From the NCBI GenBank assembly GCA_963576475.1, contig OY754964.1, positions 9,091,986 through 9,155,985 on the forward strand: DNA of 64,000 nucleotides, read 5' to 3'. The number at the start of each line of letters is the position of its first letter. Position 1 is the stretch's first letter. This stretch comes from Molanna angustata. Lineage: Eukaryota; Arthropoda; Insecta; Trichoptera; Molannidae. The notes below the pieces were generated by a model that was not told the origin of the DNA, ran no database searches, and worked only from the letters and a program-made list of their open reading frames with translations. Both the position numbers and the translations under genes were made by a program. Shown here piece after piece: positions 1 through 12,556 of this stretch.

Positions 1-664
1 TTTAATTGAGACAATAAAATCATAATATCATAAGTAACAACGTATTTTTAAATTTATGTTACACACTTTTTCATTTATATGCTGACGTTTTGGGTTCAAT
101 TCCCAGGATTCAAACATTACATTTAGCAATAAATATTTCATTCAGCTGAAAACATTAGTTATGTGGAAGAAATACTATTTAAAAAAAAATCGATACTTGC
201 ACAGAGTGCAATGATGTAATATTTATTCAAATAATGTGTTCTTCTATATTCAGTGATAGAATAATAAAATAAAAAAAAACCGTAGCAGTATCATAATTAT
301 TACTATCAATTGTTGAAACAATGTTGACGAAAAAATATGGAATATCATTTCAAATGATGCGATAGAGCGAGAGAGGTATATTTTGATTCTCTCCATAGAA
401 TAAATTATTTCAAATAGTTATTATGAAATAAATACCTAATCAATTAAAATTTTCAACCTATACAGAATGCTATATCAGTTTCCAAGTTGCTGGACAACAG
501 ATTATGTTTGTATGACGACAAATGTCATCAAATACACGAATTAAAATAATGTTTGATTTTATTTCATTTCTGTGAATATTTCACGGGTTGCATCTGAAAT
601 TAAAGAAATGATTGCTGTTTTCCATTATTTTACATATTACAATGACAAAAAAGTAATTATATTA

Positions 665-1165
665 TTAAAAAAAGACTTATAATAAGCGATCGAATATTTT
701 TATTATTGCATATGCGCAAAAATTGGATTTTTTTCCCTGTCGGGAGTCAAAGATATTTTTTAACAGATTTTTAATTATCTCAGATATAAGAATTGTAGCT
801 TTCATTATTTACAAAAAACCAATTCTCTCAATAGATGGCGTTACAACAAAAATAAATAAAAAATAATAAGATTGTTGTTCATAATTTCACCCATAGATGG
901 CTGTAGTAAAAATTCCTTATTTTCAAGCGAAAAGAATTTCAGTATTACAATATATAGAACTTTCAAAATTGAATTGATAGGGATCTCATTAAAAAGGCAT
1001 AATTGGTGAACGTTGCGCAAGCGCATAAAGTGATCACGTAAACCAGCCGATGACAGGTCGTAAGCCCTGTAGGTGCCTTGATTTCCCGGTTCTCTTACAA
1101 TAAACATTCCAACTTCGTCTCTATTGAGATAATTAAAAATCTGTTAAAAAAAACTTATAATAAGC
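665..1165 (+). mobile_element. Dispersed repeat family A, copy 1, with flanking direct repeat
   Basis: It shares CAATAGATGGCG, GTGATCACGTAAAC and CAGGTCGTAAGCCCTGTAGG with copies at 25.8, 40.0 and 55.7 kb. It is bounded by near-identical 22-23-bp direct repeats ending CTTATAATAAGC (665-687 and 1144-1165), which look like a target duplication. The 3' side is A-rich. The family's coding potential is unclear; a short minus-strand frame is partly shared with copy 2. Confidence 0.7.
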
Positions 1166-1920
1166 ATAATATGTACAATTGCTCCTATTTTGATATTTAC
1201 TGCCTCACTAGACGAGTCTGTTTTGTGGCACTACTTTTTAAATTTGGTCTAAGGTCACATGTTATTGAATGCAAAAGAATTAACAGAAATAATTGAAAAC
1301 AGAAAAGAAAAATAAACAGTAAAATATGCAGTGATCTTTCAGCTATTTGAACCCATAAAACTGTAATGGAAATTATGAATGGCACCGAGCCATGGTGGAG
1401 AATCTCGGGTTATGGAGGCAGAAATAGAGAGAAAAAGAGTTGTAATTATTATTTAAATTTCAATCGATTGATTCGAAAAATAACGTATTCCGCTAATACC
1501 GTATTTTCCCGCTATGCCTCACCGCTTCGCTATCCACCGCTTTGTGTCGTGTGAATGTGGGCCTACGCAATTTGTAGGAACTGTATCGTGGGTAAAGGCA
1601 TGCTAAACATAAGGTAAGATTATCACACTCCGATGTTGTCTAATCAAGTTGATCGCTTCAGATTGCAGGGTGGATCGCTGCCAATCACTTTTCCAACTAC
1701 AATATTGAAACACAATTGCCCCGGCTACAATCTCCCCACTCAATAATATAGATGACTTTCAAATTATAAGATTTCACCACTGACGTTACCTATCTCACAA
1801 ACTGTAAATTATTTCAAAATACAATCAAATTAAAACTTGCTATGTTCAAAGTCAACACAGTGGAAGTAGTGGAAAGACAACATAACTAAACTTAAATAGT
1901 TCAATGAAATTTACCACCTT

Positions 1921-2047
1921 ATTAGACGAACATAAATAAAAATAAATATACATATTTATAAAGGAAAAAATAAAACTTATAATATATATTAGACGAACAT
2001 AAATAAAAATAAATATACATATTTATAAAGAAAAAATAAAACCTAGT
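1921..2047 (+). repeat. Tandem duplication, 67-bp unit, two copies
   Basis: Unit ATTAGACGAACATAAATAAA... followed by an AT-rich stretch, at 1921 and again at 1988. The copies are nearly identical, so the duplication is recent. Confidence 0.9.
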
Positions 2048-3639
2048 TTAAACAGGTATGAATTTAAATAGCCTTCTATTTTAAATAGCTTTCACTATAC
2101 ACAGCTAGTATCCGATTAATAATAATTCATTAACAATGATTTTTTTCGTTGTAATAATATACCTAAATATCAGGTTTCGTGTTACTCTCTTTTATATCCT
2201 TAATTCGAATAATACCTATTAAAAAAATATTACTTGAGGCTCCGACATACCTGTAATAAATCTGTTTATTGAAGTTGTGTTTGTAATTTTTTGGGTAGCG
2301 TACTCGTATGATATATGAAATAGAACCGAATTTAACTAGAAGAAATTTTCTTATGACAATGAACTGCCCTTTGTGCATAAAATTTAAAAACAATACAGCT
2401 TTATCAAAACAATTGTTGAATTATACGGGTGCAAAAGGGACACTTAAAAAAATATAAATATTAAAATTTTTAAAAATATTGTTACGCCAATGGCGATGCG
2501 ATTGTGAAAAATAGAGACATCGTTTTTATTGTATTTTTATAGCAGCAACACACCCATAGATGCGAAGTGTGAATGGTACAGTCAAATCAAGTTCATACAA
2601 TAAAAATATATGTATGTTTTTCCAACTCTTCACATTCTAAATGGTGTTGTGAATTGGTTTTGTTTCTCCAAAATAACACGACGCACCATCACGGAAGCGA
2701 AACAGAATTCTCGCAATATATTTTTATTTTTTTCACAGAAGGTATATATTTTTTTATAAAACATAGATCTAAAGAGGCGGGATTAGACTATGGTTATAGA
2801 AAATAATATTTATTGTTATTAGTGCATAAAACGCTAACGCGAGTCGCATCACAAACGTGACCGAGTAAAATCTGTAACTCAACGCAAGATACTACAGGAA
2901 ACAATACGATTAAAATAAGTATATAAATTTAATTTTTATTTTACAAATTTGAATTATTTTATTGAATTTGAATAAGATGTAGGTAATATCTGATTACGAT
3001 TTTCTATCCTTTCACTCTCTAAATCGTTCTATTACTATGAATTATTTTGATATTTTCTAACTTTTTTCTCAATTTATCTTTATTTCTTTGTGTATTTTTT
3101 GGTATGTTATCATATTGATTTATTTTTCTTACTACAAACATTTATTTTTCTGAGGACTGTTTGCTATATGTACTTGCATTTTGTTATATTAGATATACCT
3201 ACTTAAAATCTGTTAGTAGTTTGAAGATATCAAACGACGATTAATATTCAGAAAAGGGTATTAGCAAAGGATAAGGAAATACCTAGGTATTATTACATAT
3301 AATTGCAATAATAATAATGTATGAGTGCGATTGATTCAAATCACGCGACAATCAATGCGATGATACCTTCATTAGATAAGAAAAAATGTTATTTGAAAGC
3401 GTGATTTTACCGAGGGAATATACCTGATTGTGATGAATTATAGATATAATAAGGGAAAGGGATTTATGTTCAAGTGCTATCATGACGATAATTCGTGACA
3501 ACTTTCAATGTACCTACATAGCTATTAACAGAATGTTGAGTCTTTATTAACATTTTTCAAAATGTACAATTCAGAGTTCCTCATTAGTTTTTCAACTGTA
3601 CGTAATGTGTAATGTGGCTTTCGATTCTCTCCGTCTATC

Positions 3640-3875
3640 TGCATGACCGAGACCGCATGTGCCGCTGCAAGACCAAGGCCAGGCATCGCAAGACCAAGAG
3701 TCTTGCAGTCTCGCAAAATTTTATACTATCGACATAATACTATAAATTGGTGTTTTCGTCTCATTTCAATTTTGTCAAGTTACAAGACCACACCAAGACT
3801 AGATCGACTATGCAATACAAAGACTAAGACTGCATATTTAAATGCGTGACCAAGACCAAGAACGGGGTGCAAGAC
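3640..3875 (+). repeat. Cryptic simple repeat, GCAAGACCAAG-like
   Basis: Words such as AAGACCAAG, GAGACCG and AAGACTAAG recur irregularly in two clusters (3645-3715 and 3780-3875) separated by AT-rich sequence. The reading frames here are by-products of the repeat. Confidence 0.5.
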
Positions 3876-5046
3876 CTATCCCATTTTTTTCATTTTGCAT
3901 TTGCTGAAGTATTTGAAATTCAAAGAATATAATATGAGGATGTATGTGGGTATTCTCGTTTCAAGGATATACATATATATTCCTATGTATATTATTTTTA
4001 AGAATAAAATATTAATATGTTAGTATAATTATGTAATCCAAATATAAAAGGGTTTTATTTATTTGAATATTTTTCTTACAATACGGCAAATAAAAAATCC
4101 GTGACATAATTTTAATGAAAATCTATATTTAACTAGTGGGTTGCAGTCGTCATTTAATAATCCTCCACTAGATAAGTAAATTTATGTACCTAGACATTTT
4201 ATATCGTCTTCAAACTCTGAAAATCTCTGAAATCCATTTAATGAAGCCGGCTTCTATTTCAATCAATATTTTGACACGAAACGAAACAAAATGAAAATAA
4301 ACTCTTTGCATACGTAAAACTAATGAGCTAATGATACCTTTTTTTTTATTTCACACATATGTATGATAAATATGAAGTGTATTTAAATAATATTTAAGGC
4401 TATACTGAAGATACAAATTTTGACGAAAGCACCGTTCGCCATACCCAAAAATACATATAGATTCAGAATTTTATTTCGAAATTCTCTATGTATATGTTTT
4501 TATCATTAATCCTTACTTTTTACGAGCATAACTATCTACACAACCTTCTTATTATAATATTTATTTAAAATAATAGGTAGATGCGGAGATTTTTCGCATT
4601 TCGTGTTTGATTTATTCTATTGAGGGTTGATAAATACTTTAATGGACATGCTTTAATATAATATTATACAATTTAAAATAAACTGCCCGCTAAAACGCAC
4701 ATCGCTATTAATTTCTGAGGGTAACTTTTGTTATAATACACTACATGATAAATTTAATCATACATTAAAAATATAAGTTTACCTATGAATCAACTAGTAC
4801 TTTTTTTCTTTCATTTTGTAGTTTAAAAAATAATGCGAATTCTTCGCTGTATACCATTAAATATGAATACTACTAGATTCGAGAGAGCACACCTCCCATT
4901 GACAGGCGTTTTTAATCATGCACTACCACAAACTTGCAGCATAAATTATTTTTTTCTTAAATATAAACCAAAGAAGAATAACAATAAAAATTACATCTCA
5001 GAAACCTCAGCTATGAGATTCAACGCCCTTATATTCCTTTTTAGTT

Positions 5047-5175
5047 GACCCGACACTGGTGTGTGGGATACGCAAACGTGTCGTGTCGTGCTGTTTTATA
5101 TGGTAATGTACGTCCTCACACCTGTCGCGGGCTACCCCACATTGAGGGATATTCCGTGATGGTATGAATGGATAA
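5047..5175 (+). mobile_element. Dispersed repeat family G, copy 1
   Basis: GACACTGGTGTGTGGGATACG, then CACACCTGTCGCGGGCTACC, ending GTGATGGTATGAATG. It matches the reverse complement of 10335-10487 and parts of 22.25 and 56.7 kb. It is probably a short retroposon or LINE 3' end. Confidence 0.6.
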
Positions 5176-5323
5176 ATAAAAAAATACAGCTAGAAACTGG
5201 AAAAAAAATGTATGTCCGGATAGTATTTTGTAATATTATTTAAATCTAAAATAAGCATTAATAGATTTCACCAATTTAATTATTTTTGATAAGAGTAAAT
5301 ACATATTTAATAACAATAATTAA

Positions 5324-5491
5324 CACTTCCTTGCACCCTGCTCAAGTGGCTTTAATGCCATATGGTAATTTCTTCCAACTAACTAGTGTTTCCAGCCTAG
5401 AAAATAAATTTCTAGAAAATAAATAAATTTCTTCTCTGCTGGGCATCGAACCCAGGACGCCCGCACAGAAACCAAACGGCTTTCCAACTGT
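5324..5491 (-). mobile_element. tRNA-derived SINE, family D, copy 1
   Basis: On the minus strand it runs from a tRNA-like head (AGTTGGAAAGCCGTTTGG, B-box GGTTCGATGCCC) to a body ending GCAGGGTGCAAGGAAGTG. The hairpin-forming GCCATATGGCA block near the end is conserved. A short internal duplication of TTTCTAGAAAATAAAT is peculiar to this copy. Confidence 0.8.
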
Positions 5492-5989
5492 CATTAATCA
5501 TGTATATAATTTTCTTCTCATACAATGTACTATTTTAACTTAACAATGATTGATTTTTGAGTTTCAAGTAAAAATGTCACATACCTATACAAATTGTTAA
5601 ATATTGTTTTTTTATACTTTAATTTTTAAAAAATGCAACTTAGTAATGCAAGCGTAGTTTAACAGAGACAAGAGAGTGTTCACAATACATACAACTGAAT
5701 ATAATGATTAATTTATCTTCAAGCGAAAGTCAAATTTGAAAATAGATCGATAGGTAAAACTGGCTGTGACATACATAGTTGAATGTAAACATCATAATAA
5801 TAATATAAACACAACAGAGAAAAATAAAAACAATATTGATAGCTTCATAATGTAAAGTCCATTACTGACATGCAATGGCTTCACACGATGCATTATTTGT
5901 CAAATCACTTCACTATATACCTACTTAAGTATCTACTATTTATATCAAACAAATCAGGTTTTATATAAATCAAACATTTTTATAAACTA

Positions 5990-6330
5990 GTTACATGTAA
6001 CACATGAGATCCAACTGTCGATGGCGATAGTATGTATGTATGTATTATTGAAGAATACGTACCAAACTATGAACACTTAAACACAAATTGTAGGAAACAA
6101 AACATGTAGGTACGTATGTCAGGATATGATAGTATGGAGGTCAGTCCTTTTTTCCTACCCAGAATATGAAAACAGCATGATAGTATGTATGTATGTATGT
6201 TTGGAGATTAGGTATCAAACTATTAAGTCTTCTTAGATATTGTGTGTAGGCGACTGCCATACAAATTTTATGAAGCGATGTCGTCACTTAATTCAATCTT
6301 TATAATAATTGTTAAAAAATTGAGATGTAC
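5990..6330 (+). mobile_element. Dispersed repeat family B, copy 1
   Basis: It shares with 28.55 kb the blocks TCCAACTGTCGATGGCGATA, GAAGAATACGTACCAAACTA, GTCAGTCCTTTTTTCCTACC and GAAGCGATGTCGTCAC. An expanded GTAT repeat occurs twice here and is short in the other copy. No coding sequence was recognised. Confidence 0.75.
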
Positions 6331-6479
6331 TACTACAATGTTAATATATTTTATAAAAAAAAAAATATCTAGTTGGGGTGTTTCGGATTTTTTCGATATT
6401 TTTAAAAACTTTGGAAATATAGGCAGTTAAACACATAAATTTATTATAAAAAAAGAATTTTCGTAATAAAAAATGTTTG

Positions 6480-7000
6480 AAAAACTCTGGAATTATTTTG
6501 AAAAAAAAATTGAGATTTTGTATTTGTCTATATTCATACCAATTTTCAGCGTTTTAGCTTTTATGGTTTCTGAGGTAAATGGAAAAATATAGTAAAAATT
6601 CAAAAGTTTATAACCCCTGACTGTAACCAAAATTCCAAATTCTGAGCATAAAATTTTTGTAGGCCTATAATCATTTATATGTATGTTCTGAAATTTTGGG
6701 CTCTGTAAATTGAGCAGATCAAAAGTTATGAGGGGGAGACGGACATACAGACACACAGACACACGGACACACAGACACACTAAATATTCTACTTGGAATT
6801 TTGATTAAATCCATATGTAGAACATATTATATGCTTTGAAGCCTCAAAGTTGGTGTTTTTTTACTTCAAAGTTAGAAAAGTCGTGAAAAATATAGACCCT
6901 GCATACAAATCTTGCGTAACTTGGGTTGAAACTTTGTCGATAGGTTAAGAGAATAAAATTCTCTTGAACAAATCAACAGTTGGATAAAATAATATGAACT
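6480..7000 (+). mobile_element. Dispersed repeat family C, copy 1
   Basis: This matches the reverse complement of the right edge of the window: CAAAAGTTATGAGGGGGAGACG, a variable (ACAGACAC)n run, TCAAAGTTGGTGTTTTTT, and TCGATAGGTTAAGAGAA followed by CAACAGTTGGAT. The apparent Cys/Val-rich minus-strand frame is a by-product of the AC repeat. Confidence 0.8.
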
Positions 7001-9407
7001 AATATCACTCCAACTGAAGGTTCAAAAATATGAGTATTTATACCAAAAAAGTGCGCATAAACTAATACTTCTTCAGATTAGCAAAAATGTTCATAAAAAC
7101 TAAAGTAGGTATTAAAACTAAAATTTTATTTGATAAACAATAGATTGCCTACTGATTTACACCATGTACAATGTACTTACCCGTAGGTACAAAACCTACG
7201 AAGGACGTGTTGGAAGGCATGATTCATTATGGATATTGCATGCTTGATCCGATCATCGGTGATATCGTCCCGATTTGTATGATAAGCCACTTGACATGCG
7301 CGAATCATTTTATTTGTCATGACACCGAAACGCTACTTCACTTTAATAAAATTCTTTTAAAAAATACGATTTTGCACCTAAGGCACGGCAACATAGTCAA
7401 TTTTTACAAACTCATAGCTAATTCAAATGTACGATGGTCAATATGTCAGACTACCTAAACTGTCATCTGCTTAAGAATTACTTCTTAAGGGTCTTAAGTC
7501 TTAAGGGTCGTATTACGGGAGTTATTTAAGAAAAATGTGAGAGAAAGGTAAGGTCCCGTACTGCGAGAATACTGCTTACAAAACCTCAACTGTTTCTTAT
7601 ATATTTCTCAAATAACTCAGGTGTATATTTCCAAACTAGGTAATTCAGAGCGCTTTTGTCTATAAAATAATATTTTACTAGGTACGCATCATGCTTTTTT
7701 ATGACTCGAATTAAATCAATTATGTTTAAAATAAGGAAAATTATTCTATCGAAGTATTTTTTTTTACTGAAAAATGTCATTTATATTTTTGATTCATTTA
7801 AGAAACCTGTCGCTAGTAGTTCAATTGACCTTATTTACCTACTTATTCAATTTTGCAATAATATATAGTACATATTTCCAACCAACTCTACTTTTTTAGT
7901 CATATATGCACTAGATTATATAGATTGTCAGATATTGGTGCCTTTTAAAAATAATTTGGAAATGTGTGTATAAACAGGTAATGGAGTTTTAAAGTTAAAA
8001 TATGAATTCGTTTTACTTACGCATAAAAGGATTGAATTATGTATGAACGTTTTGAAATATTATTCACGTAAGGCGTGCGATATCTTTTTATTTGTATCTG
8101 TGATAAAAATTAATTTACTATAGTCTGCACGACTCTAATCAGATAAGGAGCACGTTAAATTAAGAGGGTAGTTACAGTGGGAGGTTCCTTCACCCCCAGA
8201 GAGAGAGAGAATAACAACGAAAAAAAAATACGGTCATATCAATTTATTTATATCACTGGGTCGAAATGCGTGACGCCACCCTTTCGCTGATAACCCCGCC
8301 GGGCTCGTCTTGAAACTCCTCAGATTTGGCACGCAATAACCGCAGTTTTGTTATTAATATAACTTACAAACATCCGAAACAAAAAAAAAACCGCCTCAAA
8401 CTCTAATCTAATCTTCAATGGTCATGCAAATTTTTTTTTATTCAGCTTTCAGAGAGCTTTATGATTGTAAAGCATAGGTATAACTCATATCCCAAAACTG
8501 TTATCTGATGATATATACTTACCTCAATTTTATCACTGATTCATCGGAAGTGAGAAATACGTGAAACACGATCATTGTGAATAAATTAGAAGTGAATCAA
8601 AAATTGGGAGAGTGAAATCATTTCATGATGGAATAAGGGGGTGAAGTACATAAAGTTTCATTGCTCCATTTTTTTGTATGTTTGTATTCAATATGGAAAA
8701 ATTCACCGTCTAATATATAGCTAGGCTAGATTTGGATAGATTAGATGGGTTAGGATAAATGCAACTCGCAATAGCGAGTTGCATTAAAAATTAAATTTAT
8801 AAAAGCACGTATAAATTTGTTTCGTCAATTTTTGAATATAGCGATAGGTTGGCGGCAGCTACAAATAATTGTATGTATGTAAGTACTTTTTCATATTTCA
8901 TACTTCACTTGTCTATCTGTCTGAACTGGAATTTTGTAATTGTCATTTATCTTGCTTCCCAACCAGTGAAAGCTTAGAAACTTTCAGAATTAGTGTATTC
9001 GCGATGACTTGACTTATTTGACAAGCTATGCAATTCCGTTTGAGCGTTTTGAATTTTATTCCGTTAGATGCAACACTAATATTTTGTTGCTTTTACGTGT
9101 TTTTAATGTAAAAACAGCTAAAAATCTTAATAATATACATTTCTAAACATGATTTATCTGTAAAGTGAATTAAAACAAAGGAAAAAATATTAATTGAGTA
9201 ATTTAAAGCAGGGTAGTGAAAAATCGAACTCAAATTTAATATGTGAAGAAAACTTTGAAAGGGGTATCCTCAGTTTTTTTTTATTTAGTACTTGTTTACG
9301 TTTAAAGTCATCTAAATACGCATATCCAGCTGTAAATTTATGGAGCTGAAAATATTCGTACTAATAGCTATATATTTAGTAACAATTCTTTTAAATAATG
9401 AATATTT

Positions 9408-9556
9408 CCTTAGGTATACAAGTACACATCCTCATACGTTCCCTAAACTAAGCATAAATGTTGTACTATAGGCAAACGAAATCGGTCATGGCAGGATACG
9501 AACTAGCGACCACTGGATAACTAACCCAGCGCGCTAACCGCTTTGCCACCACCCAA
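9408..9556 (-). mobile_element. tRNA-derived SINE, family O, copy 1
   Basis: On the minus strand the head GTGGCAAAGCGGTTAGCGCG, then CAGTGGTCGCTAGTTCG, resembles a tRNA gene with A- and B-boxes. The body contains ACCGATTTCGTTTGCCTATA and TTAGTTTAGGGAACGTATGA. Related copies are at 24.1, 48.8 and 53.7 kb. Confidence 0.75.
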
Positions 9557-9800
9557 CTAATTTTAAATTTATGGTTTTAGTATTTTTATTGTTTCTTAAT
9601 ATTTCCTCAGACAGTTTTACATTTTGATTGCAATGATAACAACATATCAATAAGTAATACTTACCCGTGAATTCATACAAATAAAATACTTAGAATATTA
9701 TTTTACTTATTTTGTGAATTTACAGAGAAATATTCATATCGAAAACCTACTATCAAAATTCATTTGAAAAATTAAATATATAATTAATTCGTGTACTTAC

Positions 9801-9909
9801 TGTTCTAGGTCTTGGAAGAGCAGATCACAGACTGAACATCTCAGCTCCGAGGAATCTTCTGGTTCGTCCTCTTCGCGGTCATCTTCAACAGTACCACTAT
9901 GCTGAGATC
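9801..9909 (-). CDS. ham: Internal exon, acidic linker and start of first C2H2 zinc finger (hamlet/PRDM3-16-like)
   Basis: This 109-bp exon has a CTTTCAG acceptor and a GTAAGT donor. Its phase (2 bases complete the codon left by the 41-kb exon) gives an uninterrupted reading: an acidic Ser/Glu/Asp linker of about 20 residues, then ELRCSVCDLLFQDLEQ. The two cysteines (C..C) followed by D.LFQ match the first finger after the PR domain of EVI1/PRDM16-type proteins, where RC.EC.ELFQ is typical. The histidine half of the finger must be in the next exon, which starts with one base of a split codon and is not visible in 1-9800, so it probably lies off the left edge. The intron between this exon and the PR exons is about 31 kb and is filled with transposons. 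Linking it to the PR exons is an inference from phase, strand and family order. Confidence 0.78.
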
Positions 9910-10334
9910 CTGAAAGAAGTCCAATTAACATTAATAATTTTTAATTTCCCCTGAAATCCATACCTACATGTATATTTTTAACATTCGGTAAAAAATATTG
10001 CGTAGATTTGTCAATCTCTGCACAATATTCGATGGCAAGTAAATCCAATCTATAAAACAACCGATTATATATATTTTTATTTAAATGTTGAAATCTTTAT
10101 TACAAGTTTCAATTTAGACATTTTTTATGAAAATTCTAGCGAATTAAAAATGTAAAGTATCGAGACGAACGTTTCTCTAAAAATTACTTTAAAATACTGT
10201 TAAAACAAGGTTGCATTATTTGTATTGTAAAAATATAATTTTAACACAATTGTATTTATTACAATTGGCACAGTTTCGAAGTGACCGCTTCTTTCTCAGA
10301 AGGGATGGCATCTATAGAATAACTCATTCGTGTT

Positions 10335-10487
10335 TAAAAAAGTACATACATACATCACGGTATATGCCACAATTCGGGGTCACCAGCGACTGGTGTGCGA
10401 GTGTGCAATACCTTATTAAAGAAACAAGAAAAATTCATGTATCCCCGCACACCAGTCACGCCTCACCTAAAACAACACTTAATTAAG
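10335..10487 (-). mobile_element. Dispersed repeat family G, copy 2 (reverse)
   Basis: Reads on the minus strand as GACTGGTGTGCGGGGATAC ... CACCAGTCGCTGGTGACCCC ... CCGTGATGTATGTATGTAC, parallel to the copy at 5.05 kb. A 91-codon plus-strand frame across it is a by-product. Confidence 0.6.
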
Positions 10488-10649
10488 AGTGAACCTTACT
10501 GCTGAAGTATGTGAAATTTTATTTGCCATGTGATATTTTCGGTTACCCGGCTCTTACGGGACACCCGAAAACGATAATAATAGAAAACAATGGAATCACT
10601 ATTCCAAGCCGGAACTACACATCAAGTGAATTTCAATTAAACAATGAGA

Positions 10650-10744
10650 ATTATAATTTATTTTATGTATCCTTTTGAACTAATATAAACAAATATACTT
10701 CACACTGGCGGATTTATTGCCATTAGGCAATTTTTTACAACCAG
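10650..10744 (-). mobile_element. LINE family E, 3' end only (copy 3)
   Basis: ACTAATATAAACAAATATAC, then ACTGGCGGATTTATTGCCAT and TAGGCAATTTTTTACAACC, matches the 3' UTR of the CR1/Jockey-like LINE at 60.7 kb in the same orientation. Confidence 0.7.
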
Positions 10745-11304
10745 AAAAAAATAATTATTTAAATAAACCACAAAGTCAACTGTGTAAATATTATTAACAT
10801 TTGCTACTGCTGAATAGAATTTATTGAATGGAACAGAAAATTAACATCATTATTTACATATTTTATCATGCGCCGTTGTACATAGATATTTTATTTTTTC
10901 CTATTACCACCCACATAACTAATTTAACATAATATAATAAACACTGGTTTAAAATAAAAGACATGATTCGCTTACATCATATCATTCAATTTGGCAAAAT
11001 AAACATGGGTGCTTTTATAATTATTGGTATTTAAATAAAATCGAGTGAGTTATTGCCAACGCTATGCTCCTCATAATCAAGACACTCCACACTTCATGAA
11101 ATCTGCACTCCACTTTTTCATGAATGAGAAAGCTGAAAATTATTTTTGATTTAAATATTTTATTATGAAAATTTGATAATTCTACAATGCCATTTATGAA
11201 AGTGATGTGCCTTTTTAGCAATTTGAAAAAAGTAACAAGTTTTATGTTTCCTGTCACTTTAACAGTTAAATAAATCAAGAAGTATTGATAATCTATCCTT
11301 CAAA

Positions 11305-11615
11305 ATCTAATGGGGTCTAAGCGAGCATTAGGTGTACAAATTTGCAAAATTTGAAAATAATCGAATTAGTACTTTAGTCTATAATCGATAAAGTAGAATA
11401 AACACGCCGTACATTGCATACATATAACACACAGCACATAGCACGTAGTACACAGCACACACACAGATATATTGTGATGAAACTTTCAGAATACAATCTC
11501 AGCACGATACTAGTTGATAATCTGCAATATAAAAAATAACCTTAAATTTGCGAATTCATAACTCTCCACCATATCCCCTTGGGGTAGTGAGGAGTAAAAA
11601 TGTAAAGTTTATTTA
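11305..11615 (+). mobile_element. Dispersed repeat family S, copy 1
   Basis: It is the reverse complement of 21868-22132. Shared blocks are GGGTCTAAGCGAGCATTAGG, ACTTTAGTCTATAATCGATA, AGAATAAACACGCCGTACAT, a variable CA-rich stretch, GATGAAACTTTCAGAATACA and CCCCTTGGGGTAGTGAGGAG. It is probably an unclassified non-autonomous element. Confidence 0.75.
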
Positions 11616-11899
11616 TATTGCTGAGATAATAGGCAGTTACTCAGACGTCTAATTATTTATAAATTGATTTCAATCAATTTATTCATAAACAAAATTGCAA
11701 CGGGTATATTGATAAAAAAAACATACGAAAATCTCGTGTACAAAATTTGCTTAATAAGTATGTTAATTAAAAAAAACATTGTCCGCAAATATTGGACATT
11801 TAATTGATTATTATGATACGAAAATATAACATGGCAATTGAATGTTGTATAGCAAAAAATCAGCTTAATATTCGTTTTAAATTAGGTTCGTAATAAAAT

Positions 11900-12190
11900 A
11901 ATGAGCACACCAGTACTAAAGAAGGTTTTAGCAAGACATCCACGAAATAAACGGACGGTTGACAGACACATGCTGATATGGGAGGATGGTGTCGGGAATG
12001 ACACAAGACAGCTCATCAGACTGGAAGTCGACAGCCAAGGATGGAGGATGGTAGAGGCTAAATTTAAAGGAGGCCACGGCTAGGTATGGGTTGTAGCGCC
12101 ATTGAAAGAATTAAATACTAAGACTGTTCAGCCATAATGAAATGATGAGGAAAGTCGAAAAAATAAATATATATTCAAATAAATAAAACA
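11900..12190 (+). pseudogene. LINE ORF2 C-terminal remnant (family H)
   Basis: A short open frame encodes KRTVDRHMLIWEDGV.ND followed by RQLIRLEV and W+MVEAKF. This resembles the post-RT tail of insect LINE polyproteins, usually (G+)PR.RWEDDV..D with W+..A.D+..W+.LVEEA. It ends at a stop near 12080 and an A/T-rich tail follows to about 12190. It is 5'-truncated and lacks RT. Confidence 0.65.
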
Positions 12191-12224
12191 TTGAAAGAAG
12201 TAAATCAAAGAGTGACTGAGAATA

Positions 12225-12306
12225 TGTAGAAAATGCAATGGATGTTTGCTAGGAACGCATGGCGAACGGTTCCCCTGCCTACCTCATCAAACATGCCATT
12301 ATGGTA
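12225..12306 (+). mobile_element. LINE family F-like 3' tail, weak copy
   Basis: GGATGTTTGCTAGGAACGCA then TGGCGAACGGTTCCCCTGCC is reminiscent of the CGTTCGGTTCTCTCTGCCTACC tail of family F. It is strongly diverged. Confidence 0.4.
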
Positions 12307-12375
12307 TTAATTGTATAGGTTTACAATATAATCTTATTACCACTTTTCATATTTTAAAGAGAAAAAAAATATATA

Positions 12376-12556
12376 CAGGGTGGCAAGTCTGTTCAAACGG
12401 TGGAATCAAAACCCTCATGATAAACAATATCGTGGATATAATTCTACTATGGATTTATGTAACATATATTAGAATTCCATAAGATAATTATATCCATGAT
12501 ATGGTTTATTATGAGGGTTTTGATTCCACCGATAACCATACCTACTTGCCACCTTA
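12376..12556. mobile_element. Hairpin MITE with long terminal inverted repeats
   Basis: The left arm starts GGTGGCAAGT and continues GGTGGAATCAAAACCCTCAT; the right arm is its reverse complement, ending ACTTGCCACC. The inner arms, about 46 bp each, pair with few mismatches around a centre near 12465. No coding sequence and no certain target duplication, although TA flanks are possible. Confidence 0.85.

Larger units (their letters stand above)
1..9800 (-). other. Downstream intron of the ham-like gene, running off the left edge
   Basis: Downstream of the donor at 9795-9800 no further zinc-finger exon could be read on the minus strand. The stretches 1-660, 1170-1920, 2050-3630, 3880-5040, 5500-5985 and 7010-9400 are AT-rich with short TACCTA runs and no recognisable coding sequence or repeat. 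A slightly GC-richer patch at 8165-8345, with a short AG run, has no ORF of note. Confidence 0.6.

Noticed and set aside
6493..6780. Cys/Val-rich minus-strand frame
   Set aside because: Produced by the AC microsatellite inside repeat C; the same occurs at 63768-63983.
10211..10486. 91-codon plus-strand frame
   Set aside because: It overlaps repeat G in reverse and has no domain; a by-product of the repeat.
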